A stretch of 64,000 bases of DNA from Fomes fomentarius (taxonomy: Eukaryota > Basidiomycota > Agaricomycetes > Polyporales > Polyporaceae): contig JABYQN010000011.1 of NCBI GenBank assembly GCA_022606135.1, positions 1,116,001 through 1,180,000 on the forward strand, in the 5' to 3' direction. The position numbers were made by a program, and so were the translations under genes. Position 1 is the first letter of the stretch. Each line of letters starts with the position of its first letter. Under the pieces are notes generated by a model. That model was given only the letters and a program-made list of their open reading frames with translations. It was not told the origin of the DNA and did no database searches. Positions 21,545 through 34,955 of the stretch are shown one piece after another.

Positions 21545-22547
21545 ATGATGGCTAACCGAGGCACCGATCTGGATCGTAGGTTATTCGCCATGGAGCAGCA
21601 ATCCAAGGCGCCGCAGGACATCCGGAATATCGTCAATTTCCTACGTAGCAGCCAGGCTGGTATGAAGGTCCGCGTTGGCGTCCTGAATGGAAAGCGTATA
21701 GACTACTTCAAAGGTACGTCCTAGACGAACGTCTCCGCGCGCCACCCGCCGACACGTTACACACCCGTACATCCAGGCAAGGGCGCAGTGAAGGCCCTCA
21801 CGTCCCCTGCCTATGCGAAGCTCAAGAATGTCCCCAAGGTCACCAACGAGCAGGAAGCGCAGCAGGTCCTCCTCTCCATCATACCCTTCGCATTCTTCCT
21901 TAGGGTCGAGCGCGGCGCCCCCTCCGGCTCCTCCTCATCATCGCCCAAGGCGCTCCAGATCACCCAGATGCAGACGTTCGTGCCCACCGATTACTACGCA
22001 TGGTTTTACGAGGGCTCCCAATGGACAACATACCTTGGCGGTGTCGCGATGGTTGCCATCATGCTCGCCGGTGTCATGTTCCCGCTCTGGCCGCCCATCA
22101 TGCGCCTCGGCGTGTGGTATCTCTCTATTGGTGTATTGGGCCTCATCGGCCTGTTCTTCGCGCTCGCCATTGTACGGCTGATCTTCTACATTATCACCGT
22201 CATCGTCGCAAGTCCGGGTATCTGGATATTCCCCAAGCTGTTCGCAGACGTAGGATTCGTGAGTGTCATTCCCTTTGTTCTCCCCCCCACGCGCAGTGTC
22301 CGTGGAGCGCTCACGTTCCACGCGCGTGTAGGTCGAGTCATTCATTCCGCTATGGGAGTGGGACCTTCCCAAAAAGAAGACTAAGAAGAAGCGGAGCGAG
22401 AAGGCGGAGAAGAAGGGCAAGAGTGCTACGAACGGTGAGGGCTCGCCCGCGCCATCCGCGTTCATAGAGGAGGTCGCAGATTCAGGCGACTCGCGCTCGT
22501 CGAGCAGGCAGGCACGCGTGGAGGAGGTGCCTGACGAGGATTCATGA
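21545..22547 (+). CDS. SEC62: ER protein-translocation subunit Sec62
   Basis: Exons 21545-21713, 21777-22258 and 22332-22547 join in phase to 288 aa. The cytosolic N-terminal domain (NIVNFLRSSQAGMKVRVGVL, NGKRIDYFKGKGAVKALTSP, AYAKLKNVPKV) is followed by two closely spaced membrane segments (GGVAMVAIMLAGVMFPLWPP; LSIGVLGLIGLFFALAIVRL) and ESFIPLWEWDLPKKKTKKKR with a Lys-rich then acidic tail. This order is diagnostic of Sec62, which works with Sec61/Sec63 in post-translational import into the ER. The third exon supplies the WEWD motif, so skipping either intron would lose it. Two adjacent ATGs (21545, 21548) are possible starts. Confidence 0.95.
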
Positions 22548-22743
22548 CCGGTCTGTTGTGCATCGCGGACTACTATATCACGCTGTATCTATGTGCGAGT
22601 CTGCTACTTTCCTTTGGGATATTTTATTACATGCAAATCATGGGTCCAAGTGTAAGAGACTGAGCTGTCGTAGCGTTTGGTAATGTATCTGCACCCCATG
22701 CCAATCCAGAGGTGTGCATTGCGTGAAAGGGACAGCGTACAGG

Positions 22744-23397
22744 CTATGACAGATCAGGCATCCGCCTCACAACCTTGCCCTCGTTCTTGACATGCTCGCG
22801 CAGCTTTTCCAAAATGCTCGAACCGACCCAACGTTCTGGGGGAGTCTTCTTCCCGGTTGCCCAGTAGTAGATATCCCAGTCTGGTTCGTCCAAAAGCTGT
22901 TCACGACGTGACGTCAATACACACATCGAGCATGAGGGGAAGAGAGAGGGAGACATCCAGACTCATAGTAGCGCACCAAGAGAAAGAACAACACAGCACA
23001 GCGAAAACCCGTACGTGTGTGAACAGAACACAACACAACACACTCGTCCCTTACCACTCACCTTGTCATACTCCCTCAACTCCCGCTCGCCCATGCTCCC
23101 CAGCCGCTCCTGCGCAAACGTGCTCAGCAGCAGGTCGCTCTCGAGCGTGCCCCGCTTCCGGCTCTGGTACACCAGCCGCGCGCGCATCGTCTCCACGCCC
23201 TCGCCCGGGCGCGGCAGCGGCGTCGGCGGGGGTGCGTCCGGCCCCGACGTCGTCTTCTCCAGGTGCTCGGGCGTGTTCGGCAGCAGCCACGGGTCCGCTG
23301 CCCGCCGTGCGGTCGTCGAGAACGCTCGAGGACAGCAGGAGGACCGGAGTGGGGCTGCAGCGCAGCGGCGGTAGGCGAATCGAAGGACTGCGGACAT
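22744..23397 (-). CDS. SDH5: Succinate dehydrogenase assembly factor 2 (Sdh5/SDHAF2)
   Basis: Two exons (23397-23062, 22896-22744) give 162 aa, the length of yeast Sdh5. The N-terminus is rich in Arg, Ser and Ala without acids ([20 protein letters not shown]), a mitochondrial presequence. The mature part has [40 protein letters not shown] and GKKTPPERW, the conserved core of the family, which promotes covalent attachment of FAD to the Sdh1 flavoprotein of complex II. The intron (22897-23061) splits DK from LLDEPDW exactly at the conserved motif. Stop-to-stop spacing to SEC62 is about 200 bp (convergent). Confidence 0.95.
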
Positions 23398-24680
23398 GGT
23401 GGGGAGAAGAAAGACGGATGGTGACGGTGGTGGTGGTGATCAAGACTCAAAACAGGAGTGCGGGGTTAGCCATAGTGAGATTTCCTGAAATCGGACCCTG
23501 CCAGGAACGCTCGCTCGCTAGCTCTTCTGGTCTCTCTTCGCAACGGTTCCGTCCATGTATTGTACCAAGCCTCATGGCCAGATAAGCTTTGAATTAGCTT
23601 GACAGATCTGCTCACGAAGGACGGAAATGGGGAGGGGGAAGACCTCCGCAGTTGTCGGAACGACCGGTACAGCTGAACGACAAGCTTGGTCACAGGGAAG
23701 GCTCACAGGTAAGAGAGACTAGGATTGTATTACGTGTAGCCTATTCTCACATCGAACATTCAGAGAGCAAAACGAGACGGAGACGAGGACAGACACAGCC
23801 AGCAGCTTGAGTGGTACAGGATGAGATGAATGGCAGGCAAAGACCGGGGCTGATATCTTAAACGGGTGACTGTACGGGAAAGGGGAAGCTGATGAAGGGC
23901 GTCGACACAAGTAAAAACAGGGAAGGAGGAAAGTGTACAATTGTAAGGGCTATACTGAACATAGACGGCCAGGTGACGGTCCGTCGGAGAAAAGTCAAAA
24001 GGAAGGGAATAGATATGGGGAAGAGGAAAGGCGAAGGCGACGCGACTGGCGTACTGAACGAGCGAGAGCGAGTAGACATCGTGATGGGTTAGATAGGGGT
24101 GCGGTCATGACTATACACAGGACGGAGGACGGATGTGAGGCGAGATGCCGGGAGGAGGCAAGGAGAAGCAAAGAACGGACAGGGTATGGGGAGGAAGCGG
24201 GATCCGAATCGAGAGCGAAACCTTGCATAAACAACAGATGGGATGCGAGCAGTGAAGTCCAGTATTGCGTGTGGGTGGTGTCGTCGTCTTCGTGCTGAAT
24301 GATGATAGTTTTGCAGCTCCAACCGCCTCCGCCGTCCAGTCCACAAACCCTACCCATAACCACCCCGGACCGTGCCGCCAACACGTCCAGATCCTTCCGT
24401 GCGCATCTTCATCGTCACTTCGGCGCCACCGTGTTTCCATCTGCACGTTGGCCCACCTACCCCACACTCGATGTCTTGACGTCCTCCGGCGGGTTCTGCG
24501 CCATGCCGTGACGGCCGTCCTCCGACTGGCGAACAGATCTGATGACAAGTCCATGTATATCCACACAACACCCATGCACCATGACAACCACACGAGTGGC
24601 CAACACCAATAGGGGAGGGAAGGGACGTCTGTGACATGACGATACGGGAGATAGAGTATATGTACTGACGGTGCAGTCTC
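23398..24680. other. Intergenic between SDHAF2 start and PP1 stop
   Basis: 1.28 kb with no supported gene. Purine-rich plus-strand runs occur near 23920-24210. Open frames in this part are rich in Arg/Ser and show no domain. Confidence 0.55.
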
Positions 24681-26173
<1,493 letters not shown>

Positions 26174-26826
26174 ATCTAGAGCGGCGTGTCAGAGGCCTGG
26201 TGGTCGTGAAGAGAGGGTCGTGAGGTCGGATCGTGAGGTTCGGGCGAGCGGGAGAGAACAAGGACGATTAGACGCTTTTGGTCAGACTTTTCTGGGCGGC
26301 AAGACGACCAGTCCACAGCGGCGGGTGGTCGATGTCGGCGGGTCGTTGGCGGCGATGAGAGTGGTTCCAGCCGGTTGAGAGAGGAGAGAAAATTGGCAAC
26401 GGATGGACGCGGCGGAAGATAACGAGCGTCGGGTGATGCTGAGTCCGCTGTCCCTCGTGGCCTGCGCGCCACTCTCTCGAGCGGAGCCACGTCGGGCTTT
26501 CAACACCTCCCACGCCTCCTTCGACTTGTGTCCGGATATGCATGTATGTATAACCAGAGAACAAAACAGATGCAGCAGGAATACAGGCCAATGAGGGTAT
26601 AGGTACGACAAGAGCATACGACGGGTGTGGGTGTGTAAGTGTAGCGGACGAGTGTGGTCGAACAGGGACACAATCTTCTACAGAGTACAAGGCGGAGTAG
26701 TACAGCCAATGCATAGGAAATATCCAGATCCAAACGATAACGGGGAGTACAAGGTATGTATAGTATTAGGAGGTATGTATGTAGCGTGCGTAAAGCGATG
26801 AAACAAAGCGAGAAACGTGTAGGAAC
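26174..26826. other. Intergenic: PP1 promoter and 3' flank of the PH-domain gene
   Basis: About 650 bp, no gene seen. A GTATGTAT-rich stretch near 26755-26785 is probably 3' UTR of the neighbouring minus-strand gene. Confidence 0.55.
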
Positions 26827-29642
26827 TCATGCTCCAGAAGGTTGAGAGGTTCCGTTAGCGTCAACGCGCCGTGGGCGTCGACGACGTCGCCTACATCGAC
26901 GCATGGCACCAGTCAGCTACACGGTCCCACAATATGAACAGAACACTCACCTAGGGAATATTGGGCCCCTCGGCATCGAACGTTCATCTAAATCAAGAGC
27001 AATGTTCGTCCCCATCTGTATGCCCTAGGTTACCACCACGCCGGCGTCACAATACGCATGTTAGCTCTGACGCAGGAGATCGATGCACGTATAATCACCT
27101 CAATCCAATCAATGACGGCAGCGACATCCTTAGCCTGCAGAAGGAACTGCTCGCCCTCTACCCGCACTCGGATGACGTTCTTGCGCTTCTGATAGTCACT
27201 TGCTAGTCCGCTTTCCGCGTGTTGTAACGAGTACTGGCGGATGAGATCCTTAGGATCGGGCTTATATGGAGTGTCCTTGTCTTTCTCCTTGTCTTTCTTC
27301 TCCGTGCCCGCACTACTGTGTGAGTGTGAGTGCGAGTGAGACAAGAGACGACTCCGTGAGAAGCGGGAAGGACTGTCGTTGGATGTGGTGGAGGAAGCCG
27401 AATTCGGAGGGGAAGGGACCGTGAGGGAAGTGGAGCTCGTCGTGTTGGATATGGACGAAGACGCGTTACAAGGACGCGAGGAACCAAGGGTATCCATAGA
27501 ATGCCTAGCAGCTGTCGCAGAGGGATTTCTAGTATTCTCCTGCCGCGAGTCCATGCTGAGGCGAGAAGTGGGCGCTTCGCTGTTTATGCTAGAACGAATC
27601 GCGCTCTTCGAGCGCTGTCGTCGCAGAAACCTCGAAGTCAGACCTAGCACAGACTTCGTAGACGGTGGTGCAAGCGATGGGGGTCGTGACCTAGGCTGTT
27701 CGTTTGCATCCGGCCGTGGCGTGGATTCCTGGCCAGAAGCAGACTCCTCCACGATCTTCGGTATCCGTGCGTTCTCCGGTTCCCCCTCTCTCTCCCGTAT
27801 CGCGCTCACTCGGGTCCCGGTGGACGTTACGGCGGTAACGTTGACAGACGTTATATCGCCCACTCCCATCGTGTTCTCCCACCACTGCTCGATTACGCTC
27901 ACACCCGACGCCGCAGGAGGGCACTTATAGACGCGGAGCGCAGTCCCCTCTAGGACACAATAGACGCGTCGCCACTTCCTATCCTTCGCCTGAACGCCAT
28001 GCTGACTGAACTCCATCTTGCGTGGCATCGCTCCAGTAAGGTAGATCGAGTTAGAGTACGGTGGCAAAGTCTCGCGACCTTCGTCCTCGCGCGATTGATA
28101 CGCAGGCAGTCCCTTCCATCGGAAGACTGGATCAGGGTATGGTGGCGGGTCAGAAGAGGGTTCGTACACCGGCAGTGAACGCCGCCGGCGCAACATGGGT
28201 GAGGTGATAACGTCGTCGGGTGGCTCTGTGGTCGGTGGCGGCTCCAGGTTCTCCACAGTGATGGCCAAACCTTGCGGTTTTGACTTCTTCGAGGGAGTCC
28301 TACCCAGTTTTGGGGAAACGATCTTGTCTTTACGCATGATAGATGTCAAGTCTATCATGCTCTTCGACACTTGATGGTACAGACCAGGACGCGGAGAGCC
28401 GGGAGTGGCAGGCATGGGCAGGATGCGCGGCTGTGGCACAGGCTCCGTTGCACGCGCCTTGCCATTTGGACGGAAGTCACTTCCGCGAGGGGTACGCATG
28501 GGTGAGAACGATGGGTCTGGTGGCTTGGAGGTGAAGTAGTCAACAGAAGGACGTGCTTGCGGATGCACTCCAGGTGTACTAGAATGAACGCCCGCGCTCT
28601 CGAAAGAAACGCTGAAGCCGGTGATACCGACATCGGGGAGCAGAGGAAGACGCGATGGTCCTGCGACCGACATCGGCTCGCGGGGAGGCAACTCTTCGTC
28701 TTCATCGCCGCTATCATCGGATCCGGCGCCTTGACCAGCCTCTTCTGTAATCTCATCCTCGTCCTCCTCATCTTCATCCTCCAGGCTGGTGTTCTCATGA
28801 TCGACGTCTTGATCCGAACCACTCGGACCCTGCATGAGGAGTGCGGGGAGACTGCGCAGTGGAGCCATAGGTCGCGCTTGTCGGTTAGGCTGAGAAGGGG
28901 AGGGCGGCGGAAGCGTAGGAAGGTTCAGGATTGGCATCGGGGGCTGGCGAGTGACTAGTGAAGGGGTGAGCCGCGCACTTCCTCCTGCAGTGTATTGGGC
29001 CATCATGGGCGGTGGGAGCGTCGCAAGCCGCGGGGCAAGAGCCCGACCCTTCGAGGGCCCAAATGTTGTAGATATGGACGTGCGGCCATTTGGAGCGTCC
29101 TCACCCGGACAATTTCTCGAAGGAAGAGTTTGTGCGCGGGTGTGCATGGACCTAGGAATAGCTGTATCATGCGCTTGGGTGGTAGGATGTGGTGCAAGAT
29201 CGACGGAAAGAGGAAGACCGTCGATACGGCGGGGAGAAGAAGTCAAGGGTGATGTCTCGGTGGGAGAAGCATAATTCAAGCGAGACTCGCTCCGCAAGAA
29301 AAGATGACATGGAGACTCGTCGCTCGAGCTTCCGTTGTCAAAAGAATGATGATGGGCCCGTACCTCGACTTTGGCGAGCGTTTTCGTGCCGAGGTCCATC
29401 GACCGAGCCGATCTCTGGTAATTCGCGTCTCCAAGGATCCTACTGTCGCCCTTGTCACTCTTGCCGCGAATTATGCGGAGCGTAGACACCTTCAGAAACT
29501 GACTCGTCCGTATCTATCGTTGAAGGATGAGAAGCTTGGTAGGAGTCCCACATGAGCGGGCGTTTGTGCGGAGGGTAGTACTTACCAGCAACTGGGATCG
29601 CGCGTCCTGCCTCTCCGTCGCCTCTCCGTGCGTTGTAGACAT
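26827..29642 (-). CDS. Large disordered protein with a split PH domain
   Basis: Exons 29642-29586, 29498-27099, 27015-26951 and 26890-26827 sum to exactly 862 codons (861 aa). The N-terminal half is Ser/Pro-rich with an acidic block (SLEDEDEEDEDEITEEAG). A pleckstrin-homology-like domain starts at IYLTGAMPRKMEFSQ and KWRRVYCVLEGTALRVYK, is interrupted by about 190 low-complexity residues, and resumes at NVIRVRVEGEQFLLQAKD and VAAVIDWIEMGTNIALDLDE. The final Trp helix is typical of PH domains and spans the intron at 27098-27016. PH domains often bind phosphoinositides, so membrane recruitment is likely but inferred. The protein ends with an Arg run (PRRRRRRPRR). No catalytic domain is seen. 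Confidence 0.82.
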
Positions 29643-31254
29643 ACAATGAGTCGTGAGGTTATAAACGCGTTCCTGAGGACGCTATGCGTAGGCACCCGAG
29701 ACGAGGTGGGGGGATGGAAAAAGTCGGAGCTAGGGAGTTGAAAACATCGGTCCAGCCGCACAGTGACGACCTCGGAGGCATGCTAAATTAAGCGAGCGGC
29801 TCACGGCCCACGAGGTTGCGGAGTGAGAGAGCGGAGCTACATTGTACACCCGGACCTTCAAAGACCGATCTAGTACATTCTGACTCCGCTATCTCCGACA
29901 GATCATAATCCTTGGTAACGACTTGGATTGCGGGAGACCGAATATCATGCACAGAGATCGTATGAGGTCACTGAGGTGAGAGTTGATTATTATACGTCAT
30001 ACACCCGCTCATACCCACATGCACCACAGACGCGTACTCACCACCCAACCTTGAAGGTCTCGCACGTCGGGTTTGGGGCATGAATGTAGTATTTACCTGC
30101 GAGCTCCCGACTCATGCCTCCCCAGGTAGCGGACCAGATGACATATTGAATGCGGGAGCAAGCAACGCCGAGGTTCTCCGTTCAGATGACTGTGCGTAGC
30201 ACCTGAACACACCAGACAGCCGACTCGATGTGATTGAGAGGCGGATGTGGGCCTCATCCTGCAAAGGTTAGTGACGATTATATTGATTTGTCGTTGGGGG
30301 AGGAATCCTGCGCAACAGGTACTGGCTCGCGATGTTAGCAAATCACCAGATCCTTGTCCCTTTTCCCATCAACGATGCGGATAGTACCAGCATCATTGCG
30401 GCTTTCTGTGCTACGATAGTCAGTATGCGGCGAAATGCGAGCATCCTGAACAGACGGTGCGATCCACAGTGTCACAGAGTACTCGAGGTTGCCTTATGTT
30501 TAGTTACTGCTGTACAGGAAATGGTCCGTTTTCCCTGGACGTTATTTCCAAGGCTTCATGACTGGGCTGTATCCCGGTATGGTAGGAAAGTTCGCTTCTA
30601 TGTACTTATTGCTTATCATCTGGAACAGGTCGACCAAAGCCGTATTGTCAAGAACGGTTTTCGAGTATGACTCTGGGGCAGAGTTCTCGGCGAGCGGCGG
30701 AGCCCGAGACCGGGAATAAATAAGTCAGATCATTATCTGGAAAGAGAGTAACTGTTATTAGAGCTTTGCACCATGCCATGGGTAACTTCCTTATAGACAT
30801 CCCAGTGACCAATGATAACGTTGCACTTACGAAATTGCAAAGCTTTCGCATCAGATTTCCACTCCGTCAGGATACACACTGGCAGCCTGAAACGATAGCC
30901 ATATCGGCCACACAGCTGATAACGTGAGATGTCTCCTCTGTAACCCGTGTCTAAATTAACCTGGGCTGACCAGACAGTGTACATTAATAGGTGGAATCCT
31001 GGTCAACGACACTACGTCTCAACTCTTCTTTGTTGGATAGACTTCCGGCCTGAGCTATCCGGCCTGGACTTCGACTTCGACTCGTGTCCCACCCCTAAGC
31101 AAGGTGACGGGGATAACTGCTCAGATGATTCCGACACCAGCCTGCAACCACAGTACAGGGCCCTTCTCCTTGATACTTATATCAGGCTCTGGCCGCATCT
31201 ACAAGTGTAGGATCAGCCCCGTACTCTCCTAATCCCCACCAGTCGAGTACTAAC
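29643..31254. other. Intergenic, gene-poor
   Basis: 1.6 kb upstream of the aldolase-like gene. The open frames at 30332-30670 (plus) and 30947-31210 (plus) have no domain and no supporting splice structure. No RNA gene is recognised. Confidence 0.5.
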
Positions 31255-32536
31255 ATGCCCACTGCTACGACGAACGACCTCCATCACAAGTCAGCCATCG
31301 GGGCTATCCCAAGGCCACCCAAGTTCCAGACGAAGGAGCAGGAGCGCGACTACCTCAAGTTCCGTCTTGCGCAGGCTTTCAGGATCTTCGGTGAAGTGGT
31401 TCCGCACCGAGTCGCTGCAAACGTCGTTCACTCATGCCAGCTGGCGTAATGCAGCCAAGCTCGGCTTCGATGAAGGCGTAGCTGGCCATATCACTGTTCG
31501 GGTGAGCCCAACCATGTCACATCCTGATCTGTCGTCGACGCTGAATTGAAATGTCGCATACCTGACAGGACCCCATCCGCCCCGACTGCTTCTGGGTGAA
31601 CCCGTTCGTAAGTCACAAGTCAAAGCATCTACGTGCAGACATATGATATACTCTCAACTCGTTCTTCAATCAGGGCAAGCACTTCTCGCTGATCCAGCCC
31701 AACGATCTGCTCCTCGTCGACCACCACTGCAATGTGCAGCTCGCCGAGTCCGGCCCGAATAAGCTCCTCAACAAGGCCGCGTTCATGATCCACTCCTCCA
31801 TCCACGCCGCGCGCCCGGACGCCAACTGCGCCGCCCACACGCACAGCGTGTATGGTCGTGCGTTCTCAACGCTCGGTAAGGAGCTGGACATCATCACCCA
31901 GGACAGCTGCGCCTTTTACCAGGTGAGCCGCACGAGACAGTGGCGTCCACTCTCTGCGGGCCACTGACGGTACCGCCCCGAATGACTGCAGGATCATGGC
32001 GTCTACAAACAATACGGGGGTGTCGTTCTGGACGAAGAGGAGGGCGCACACATCGTCAAGGCGCTCGGTAACAAAAAGGTTCGTACCCACAGCATACAAT
32101 CCCGCTGGCTGGGCTTCGATGACTCCACGCATCTGACCCCACAATCCATCCTTACGTAGGCTGTGCTCCTCCAGGTGGGTCATGCGTGCTATTCTTGCAC
32201 GCCCCCATTCCCATGCTCGCGCTAAACTCGTACTGACGGGCCGGCCGATACTGACAGAACCATGGTCTCCTGGTCGCGACGAACTCCATCGAGGCCACGG
32301 TGCATTTCTACGTCGCCCTGGAGCGGTGCTGCCATGTCCAGCTCATGGCCGACGCCGCGGCGGCGGGGACGGGCGGGAAGACGATCATAATCGGGCAGGA
32401 AGAGGCCGCATATACGCACAGCGTCGTCGGGACGATGCATGCTGGCTACTTCAACGGCCTGACGCACTTCCAGGTCCTTGAAGCGCAGGAGGGGGTTTCG
32501 TACGACTTTGCGGGCACGCTCCAGCCGGGTCAGTGA
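31255..32536 (+). CDS. Class II aldolase/adducin-domain protein, Mug14-like
   Basis: Seven exons (31255-31390, 31455-31501, 31569-31607, 31674-31922, 31992-32078, 32160-32174, 32258-32536) give 283 aa in phase. The domain reads LGFDEGVAGHITVRDP, FSLIQPNDLLLVDHHCNV, LNKAAFMIHSSIHAARPDAN, CAAHTHSVYGRAFSTLGKEL and LLQNHGLLVATNSIEATV. The His residues of AAHTHSVYGRAFS and NHGLL match the metal-binding positions of class II aldolases and fuculose-phosphate aldolase. Fungal relatives include S. pombe Mug14, whose substrate is unknown. Exon 6 is only 15 nt (AVLLQ) and is needed to reach NHGLL in frame. It is probably cytosolic, with no signal peptide. Confidence 0.93.
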
Positions 32537-34955
32537 GTGGGGGGGAAGGACGGTTGAGTCGCACGATGCCGCGCTTGTATGTACGTTATCAGAATCCGGG
32601 GCTGCGGTGTGGGTCTGAGCTGTGTCCTCTATACGTAGCTTGTTGTTTTCACGGTCTACGGCCTCCCCACAAAGATAGCTAAATATAGCATAAGGAATGT
32701 ATGCGCTTGCTACAAGTTCGTTGCTCAGTACGGACCCGTGTCTGACGGTACCTTACGTGTAATAACTGACAGTGATATCGATAAGAACAGAAGACATGTA
32801 TTGACAAGGATGGGCTTCAAGTTGCTTATTGAGACGCAGACAGGAAACCCAGGTGCTGGTATCAGCAAACCTTACTATATGTGAACAGCGCACCCTTGGG
32901 AATCACTCGATCGAGCATCAAGTCTGAACTGCAAGAGAAAGATGACGGGTACAGGTTAGGAACCTAGTCCATTGCTTATGGGTTCGGGACACCCTGCTCC
33001 TGCGAAGTGTCTGAGCGGTGCAACTACATCGGTGACGCTCTTGAACGTTCCACCATGACTTTCAAGTCCTCCGCTCATGTCTACGGCGCCATACATCAGT
33101 ATACGGTAATATCCATCGTATTCGAGCTCAACAGCGGTGCCTTCTCCGACCTCATTCTCTTGTGATTTTCCGGCGGCACTCTGTGCTCTATGACATGATG
33201 ATTTGTAACGTTTCCGGTCTCATACGTGAACCTGGCACACCTATCCCTCATAAGACACAGCCCGGTAGTATCTCGTTCAGACTAAGCGTGCTGGGGTTAT
33301 GCAAATATCGAAATCCTATCTAGGTTCGATGCAGACCACTACTCACCTCTGTGCTAGCGCCGCGCGGAGACTCAGGGTCAAGTTCCGGGGGTATGAGACT
33401 AAGAAATCCTGGAACCAATTCCGGGGAGTGATTGATGGCTGAGGGTCCTGCAGGGGCTGCTCGGAAAGTCCATTGAAGTCTTCACGCGGCCAGCAGGCAA
33501 CAGTTCGCATCGTTCGTCGGGGTGTATCCATATTCCTGGGGTGGTCAAGGGCCAACTTGAAGGCCCTGACTGAGCAACTTGTATCTAGCCGCTGTTGTGA
33601 CTTTGTCGCACTGCTCAACGTTTCCACTGTCTCCGGGAGCGAATCCTGCAGCTGTAGAGGTGGTTCACCGACATATGAGGCCCCAGCCTGAGTACGGCCC
33701 ACCCATCAGATGAGCGGTGGTACATATGACCACCCACAAACAACAACACAGGCGGCATGATACCGGCGGGATCGATTTGCATGCGTGTCACCCTGACAGT
33801 TACTATGACGTCATGGCCAAACCGCCCCGACCGATGGTGTGTTTGAAGGGGTGGCGGGGGCTTGAAACCTTCACCTTCCCAAACGACTCACGGGTATCCC
33901 TCACCTGTGATATATCGATATTGATACGGTACTCACTCAGTACCAGCCAACGAAGCTCGGCTCCGGCCTCAGAAGCGTTGGCCAGTCAGTTGATGACATA
34001 TGCGCTGAGCATGCTATATGCAAGGATATATGTGCAAGTACGTACGTACGTAGAGCGAGGACGTGCCTAGTCTTCTCAAGACTGAGCCCGGCAACAGGGA
34101 GGGCGAGGATCGCGCACATGCGCGTACACTCTCAGCCAAAGTTGATGGCGCCGTGTTACGGATGGGGATGGTAATGGGGAGGGAACGGGGGAAGGAGGAG
34201 GAGAGGGGAGGGGAGGGGAGGGGGCGGTAGTAGGTGACACTGACATGTGCGTGTGTGCGTGTGTGCGTGGGGGAGGGGGGGGGGCAGGGGGGGTGTGGTG
34301 GGACTCCGTACAGTATGTAAGAATGTATGTAAAGGTCTAAGGTAGCAACAATAAGTTAACAACTAACAAGGTAAAAGGATCGCAGAAAGCCGCCTCGTGA
34401 CCGCATGCACATACGAACGCGATACAGCACCGGGACGGCAGGGACACCAAACAGTGGTGCCCTTATCGAAAAGCGCATACACATGGTCCATGGATCATCA
34501 AAGGGAACAACAAATACCTGCCCGGAGTGAACCGACGCCCGCTCCCGACGCTCCCGACGCTCCACACTCGAAGAAGAGGGACCGAGGCCAGCAAGCGTCG
34601 GGCGCACCAGCCACACCCGGGAGCCGAGCAAGTACTAAACCAACCAGCAACCGAAAGAAGGGAAGAAGCAAAGCATAAAAAGCCAAGACCCAAAGAAAAA
34701 ATGATTGAAAGTTCGTGAAACGCGTGTGTGTGCTGGTGGATCGTGACGCGTGATGGGCGGGCGCGGGCGTGTCGGGGCCGAATTACAAGCAGCGAGTGAA
34801 ACCTCCAAGTGCACATACAGATGTCCGGCCAAACGTGCCGTGCCGAATCGAGCAGGGGCGCGCGCAGGACGTGGGCACGCGCGGGCGTGGCGGTAGCATG
34901 ATAGCGCATGAGCGCTAGAACGGCGGGCGGGGGAGCCACCATGTCATTGTCAGTT
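32537..34955. other. Intergenic, 2.4 kb
   Basis: No supported gene. A 119-codon minus-strand frame (33343-33702) is the longest but lacks recognisable features. G-rich DNA at 34194-34292 is listed separately. Confidence 0.5.
34194..34292 (+). repeat. G-rich tract with quadruplex-forming potential
   Basis: Runs of GGGGA repeat at 34203-34225, followed by GTGTGC units and then runs of up to ten G near 34269-34292. At least four closely spaced runs of four G on the plus strand meet the usual G-quadruplex pattern. Confidence 0.75.

Noticed and set aside
30332..30670. 113-codon plus-strand frame between PH and aldolase genes
   Set aside because: No recognisable domain and no splice partners.
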